This document shows positions 5,133 through 6,736 of a stretch of DNA of 6,736 nt, one piece after another; positions within the stretch are counted from its first letter, which is position 1; every line of letters begins with the position of its first letter. Source of the DNA: Candidatus Berkelbacteria bacterium (GTDB lineage: Bacteria; Patescibacteriota; UBA1384; JAHJRZ01); contig JAPLVI010000083.1 in NCBI GenBank assembly GCA_026397195.1, positions 1-6,736 of the forward strand, given 5' to 3'. Under the pieces are notes generated by a model. That model saw only the letters and a program-made list of their open reading frames with translations. It was not told where the DNA came from and did no database searches. The position numbers and the translations under genes are program-made.

Positions 5133-5210
5133 ACGCCGAGGTGCGTGGATGACAAGTATGGCCAACGGCCACAACTATCACCCACAATGCACCTCGGCGT
5201 CGTCATTTTT
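5133..5210 (+). terminator. Composite hairpin and T-run ending the GC-rich gene
   Basis: ACGCCGAGGTGC (5133-5144) and GCACCTCGGCGT (5189-5200) are perfect 12-base complements. GTGG (5145-5148) continues the pairing with CCAC (5182-5185) across a 3-base bulge, and TGGCC-AAC-GGCCA (5159-5171) forms an apical hairpin. A five-T run follows at 5206-5210. The stem is still GC-rich and the T-run falls at the return to AT-rich DNA. The 44-base interior makes it longer than an ordinary intrinsic terminator, so it might instead be a folded RNA or a recombination site. It lies just past the stop of the convergent MBL gene and could insulate both units. Confidence 0.6.
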
Positions 5211-5212
5211 AT

Positions 5213-6082
5213 CTATCTTTGGGTCTCAATTTTATAAGAGTCTTTATCAATAATTGCCTTAATTGTTCCTCTTTCATCAGTTCTATAAACTTTTATCCCT
5301 AGTTTGCCTAAAATATCCAAAGTATCCTGGTCCGGATGACCATATCTATTTTTCGCGCCAACGGAAATTACTGAGATATCAGGCCTAAAGGTCTCTAAGA
5401 ACTTTTGCGAAATGCCGTTTTTTGAGCCGTGATGCGGTTGTTTTAAAATCTCTATTTTTATTCCTGGGTTCTCGTCAGCGATTCTATCTAAAACTGGCGT
5501 TTCAGCATCTCCGGTCAAGACAACATCAATATTTCCCCAATCAAGAAAATTGATGATTGAGGTATTATTTGTGTTCTCTATCTTCTGGTCTTTTAAATTC
5601 TCTTCTGGCCACATAAAATTAAGCTCAATTCCTTCACCTAAATCAACCTTATCTCCTTTTTTGGCGATTGTATCTTTAATTTTTTTATCGTCAATCAATT
5701 TTCGCCATTCGGCGTAAGCTTTATTATCATTTGTAACTCCTGTTTCCATTACCTCATCAACCCGGTAATTCCTTAAAATCTCAACTAAACCATTAATATG
5801 GTCAGCATCGGGATGAGTCAAAATGATAAGTTCAATTTTATGATCTGTAAAAGGCAGGGTTTCGCCGAGCTTCTCTAAAACTTGCTTTCCTGGCCCGCCA
5901 TCAATTAAAACTTCACCTTTGGGCGCCTGAATTAGAATCGCATCTCCTTGACCAACATCAAAAAAATTGACAGTCAACTTCTGCTCTGCGCCTCGGGTAT
6001 AAATAAGAGAAAGCCAGACTAAAAAAGCGATAATGGCCAAAGAGCCTAAAAGAGAAAAGGCAATTCTTTTTTTTCGCACCAT
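5213..6082 (-). CDS. ComEC-type metallo-beta-lactamase domain protein, membrane anchored
   Basis: 289 residues from the ATG at 6082, which comes one base after the upstream gene's TAA (TAATATG, a stop-start coupling). An ATG at 6106 would add 8 residues and overlap by 23 bases, but has no better ribosome binding site. MVRKKRIAF plus a hydrophobic stretch to about residue 28 forms an N-in signal anchor, so the enzyme domain should lie outside the membrane. The domain matches the C-terminal part of ComEC/Rec2: FFDVGQGDAILIQ near 40-52, VLIDGGPG near 58-65, metal site THPDADH at 89-95, LTGDAE near 189-194, QPHHGS at 215-220 and NRYGHP at 245-250. In ComEC this domain is thought to degrade one strand of incoming DNA. 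Here it is a separate gene directly after the channel gene, and the proteins presumably act together in DNA uptake. The metal-binding residues appear intact. Confidence 0.88.
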   Translation of the reverse strand: MVRKKRIAFSLLGSLAIIAFLVWLSLIYTRGAEQKLTVNFFDVGQGDAILIQAPKGEVLIDGGPGKQVLEKLGETLPFTDHKIELIILTHPDADHINGLVEILRNYRVDEVMETGVTNDNKAYAEWRKLIDDKKIKDTIAKKGDKVDLGEGIELNFMWPEENLKDQKIENTNNTSIINFLDWGNIDVVLTGDAETPVLDRIADENPGIKIEILKQPHHGSKNGISQKFLETFRPDISVISVGAKNRYGHPDQDTLDILGKLGIKVYRTDERGTIKAIIDKDSYKIETQR

Positions 6083-6083
6083 A

Positions 6084-6736
6084 TTATCTAATTCTTGAGG
6101 CCCCATTTTTGATAATTATTTTCCTATTAAGCAAGGAAGCGCTAATTATTATTAAAATATAAATCAGTATTGTCAGGATTATCGGAAATTTATTGACCTC
6201 GATTGAAGCGAAAGGGATTTTCGAAGTGAGTTTAACCACCACTATCATATATTTAAGAAAGAAAAAGGGAAAGTAGGCAAAGATTTCACCTAAAAACTTT
6301 GAAATCATACCTAAAATTGCAGCCACAAAACCTAAAAACATGGTCAAAGGGATAAAAGGCAAAATAAGAATATTAGAAAGTGGTGCAATTAAACTTACTC
6401 GCGAAAAACTATAAAGAATTAATGGGAAAGCAAAAATTTGAGCGGAAAGAGTTTCAATTAGCGGAGCTTTGATTGCTGATGGGGTTTTGGCTAATTTTCC
6501 TTTTTCGAATTTTTTGATGATTAAAGGTGACAACAGAACTAATCCTGAAATTGAAAGAAAAGAAAGGGCAAACCCCAAATCATAACGCAGAATCAAGGGA
6601 TTAAACAAAATCATCACAAAAGCGGTAAGGACTAAAATGTTAATCGATTTAGCATATCTTCCCAAAAGCGGAGCTGCTAAAACAAGTATCACCATAATTG
6701 CCGCGCGGACTACGGAAGAAGATGCACCAGTCATGA
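6084..6736 (-). CDS. comEC: ComEC/Rec2 competence membrane channel, C-terminal part (runs off right edge)
   Basis: 217 codons are visible. The methionine at 6734 is internal because the open frame continues past the edge. The sequence begins in the diagnostic part of the Competence domain (PF03772): TGASSSVVRAAIMVILVL, then a strand ending LFNPLILRYDLGFALSFLSISGLVLLSP, matching the family's TG-S--R-A-M and NP----D-GF-LSF pattern. About six or seven membrane segments follow, including an APLSNILILPFIPL stretch typical of the family. The protein ends NGASRIR with no metallo-beta-lactamase domain; that is encoded by the next gene. ComEC is the inner-membrane channel that brings single-stranded DNA into the cytoplasm during natural transformation. 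The upstream membrane segments and any OB-fold domain would lie outside the window, so intactness cannot be judged. Confidence 0.9.
   Translation of the reverse strand, partial: MTGASSSVVRAAIMVILVLAAPLLGRYAKSINILVLTAFVMILFNPLILRYDLGFALSFLSISGLVLLSPLIIKKFEKGKLAKTPSAIKAPLIETLSAQIFAFPLILYSFSRVSLIAPLSNILILPFIPLTMFLGFVAAILGMISKFLGEIFAYFPFFFLKYMIVVVKLTSKIPFASIEVNKFPIILTILIYILIIISASLLNRKIIIKNGASRIR

Noticed and set aside
4639..5187. 182-codon minus-strand frame opposite the GC-rich gene
   Set aside because: Antisense open frames are common in high-GC coding DNA. It starts inside the terminator hairpin and has no credible domain.
1..6736. tRNA, rRNA, CRISPR array or transposase gene
   Set aside because: No cloverleaf, rRNA-like stretch, regularly spaced repeats or transposase motifs were seen on either strand.

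Overview
The window looks like chromosomal DNA of a small-genome, AT-rich bacterium, most probably a member of the Candidate Phyla Radiation (Patescibacteria, Parcubacteria-like). This rests on compact genes in ATGA-overlapping operons, few strong ribosome binding sites, a ComEC whose membrane channel and metallo-beta-lactamase part are separate genes, and short hairpin-rich intergenic DNA. The assignment is an inference. No rRNA or marker tree is available here.

All recognisable AT-rich genes lie on the minus strand. From right to left they are: a 5'-truncated comEC membrane channel gene (6084-6736); its secreted-side metallo-beta-lactamase partner (5213-6082); then yebC, ruvC and galT as one tight operon (4252 down to 2005); a hairpin-rich spacer of about 350 bases (1651-2004); and a second operon with a retropepsin-like protease and two tandem RimK-like ATP-grasp ligases. 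The second ligase is cut by the left window edge. yebC starts from a promoter at 4278-4306, and the protease operon from one at 1679-1707.

The exception is 4334-5210. A plus-strand unit sits between yebC and the comEC pair. It has a textbook sigma-70 promoter with extended -10 embedded in a perfect 12-base palindrome, a strong GGAGG ribosome binding site, a 224-residue gene with a Sec signal peptide, and a long hairpin followed by a T-run. The gene body is about 60-68% GC in the rows I counted by hand. The neighbouring rows I counted were 37-43%. I do not recognise the protein. This self-contained, compositionally foreign expression unit for a secreted orphan protein is the most interesting object in the window.

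Functionally the ordinary genes cover DNA uptake (ComEC channel and nuclease-like domain), Holliday junction resolution (RuvC), translation or transcription support (YebC), sugar-phosphate nucleotidylyl transfer (GalT), and probable peptide or protein tailing and trimming by RimK-like ligases with an aspartic protease.
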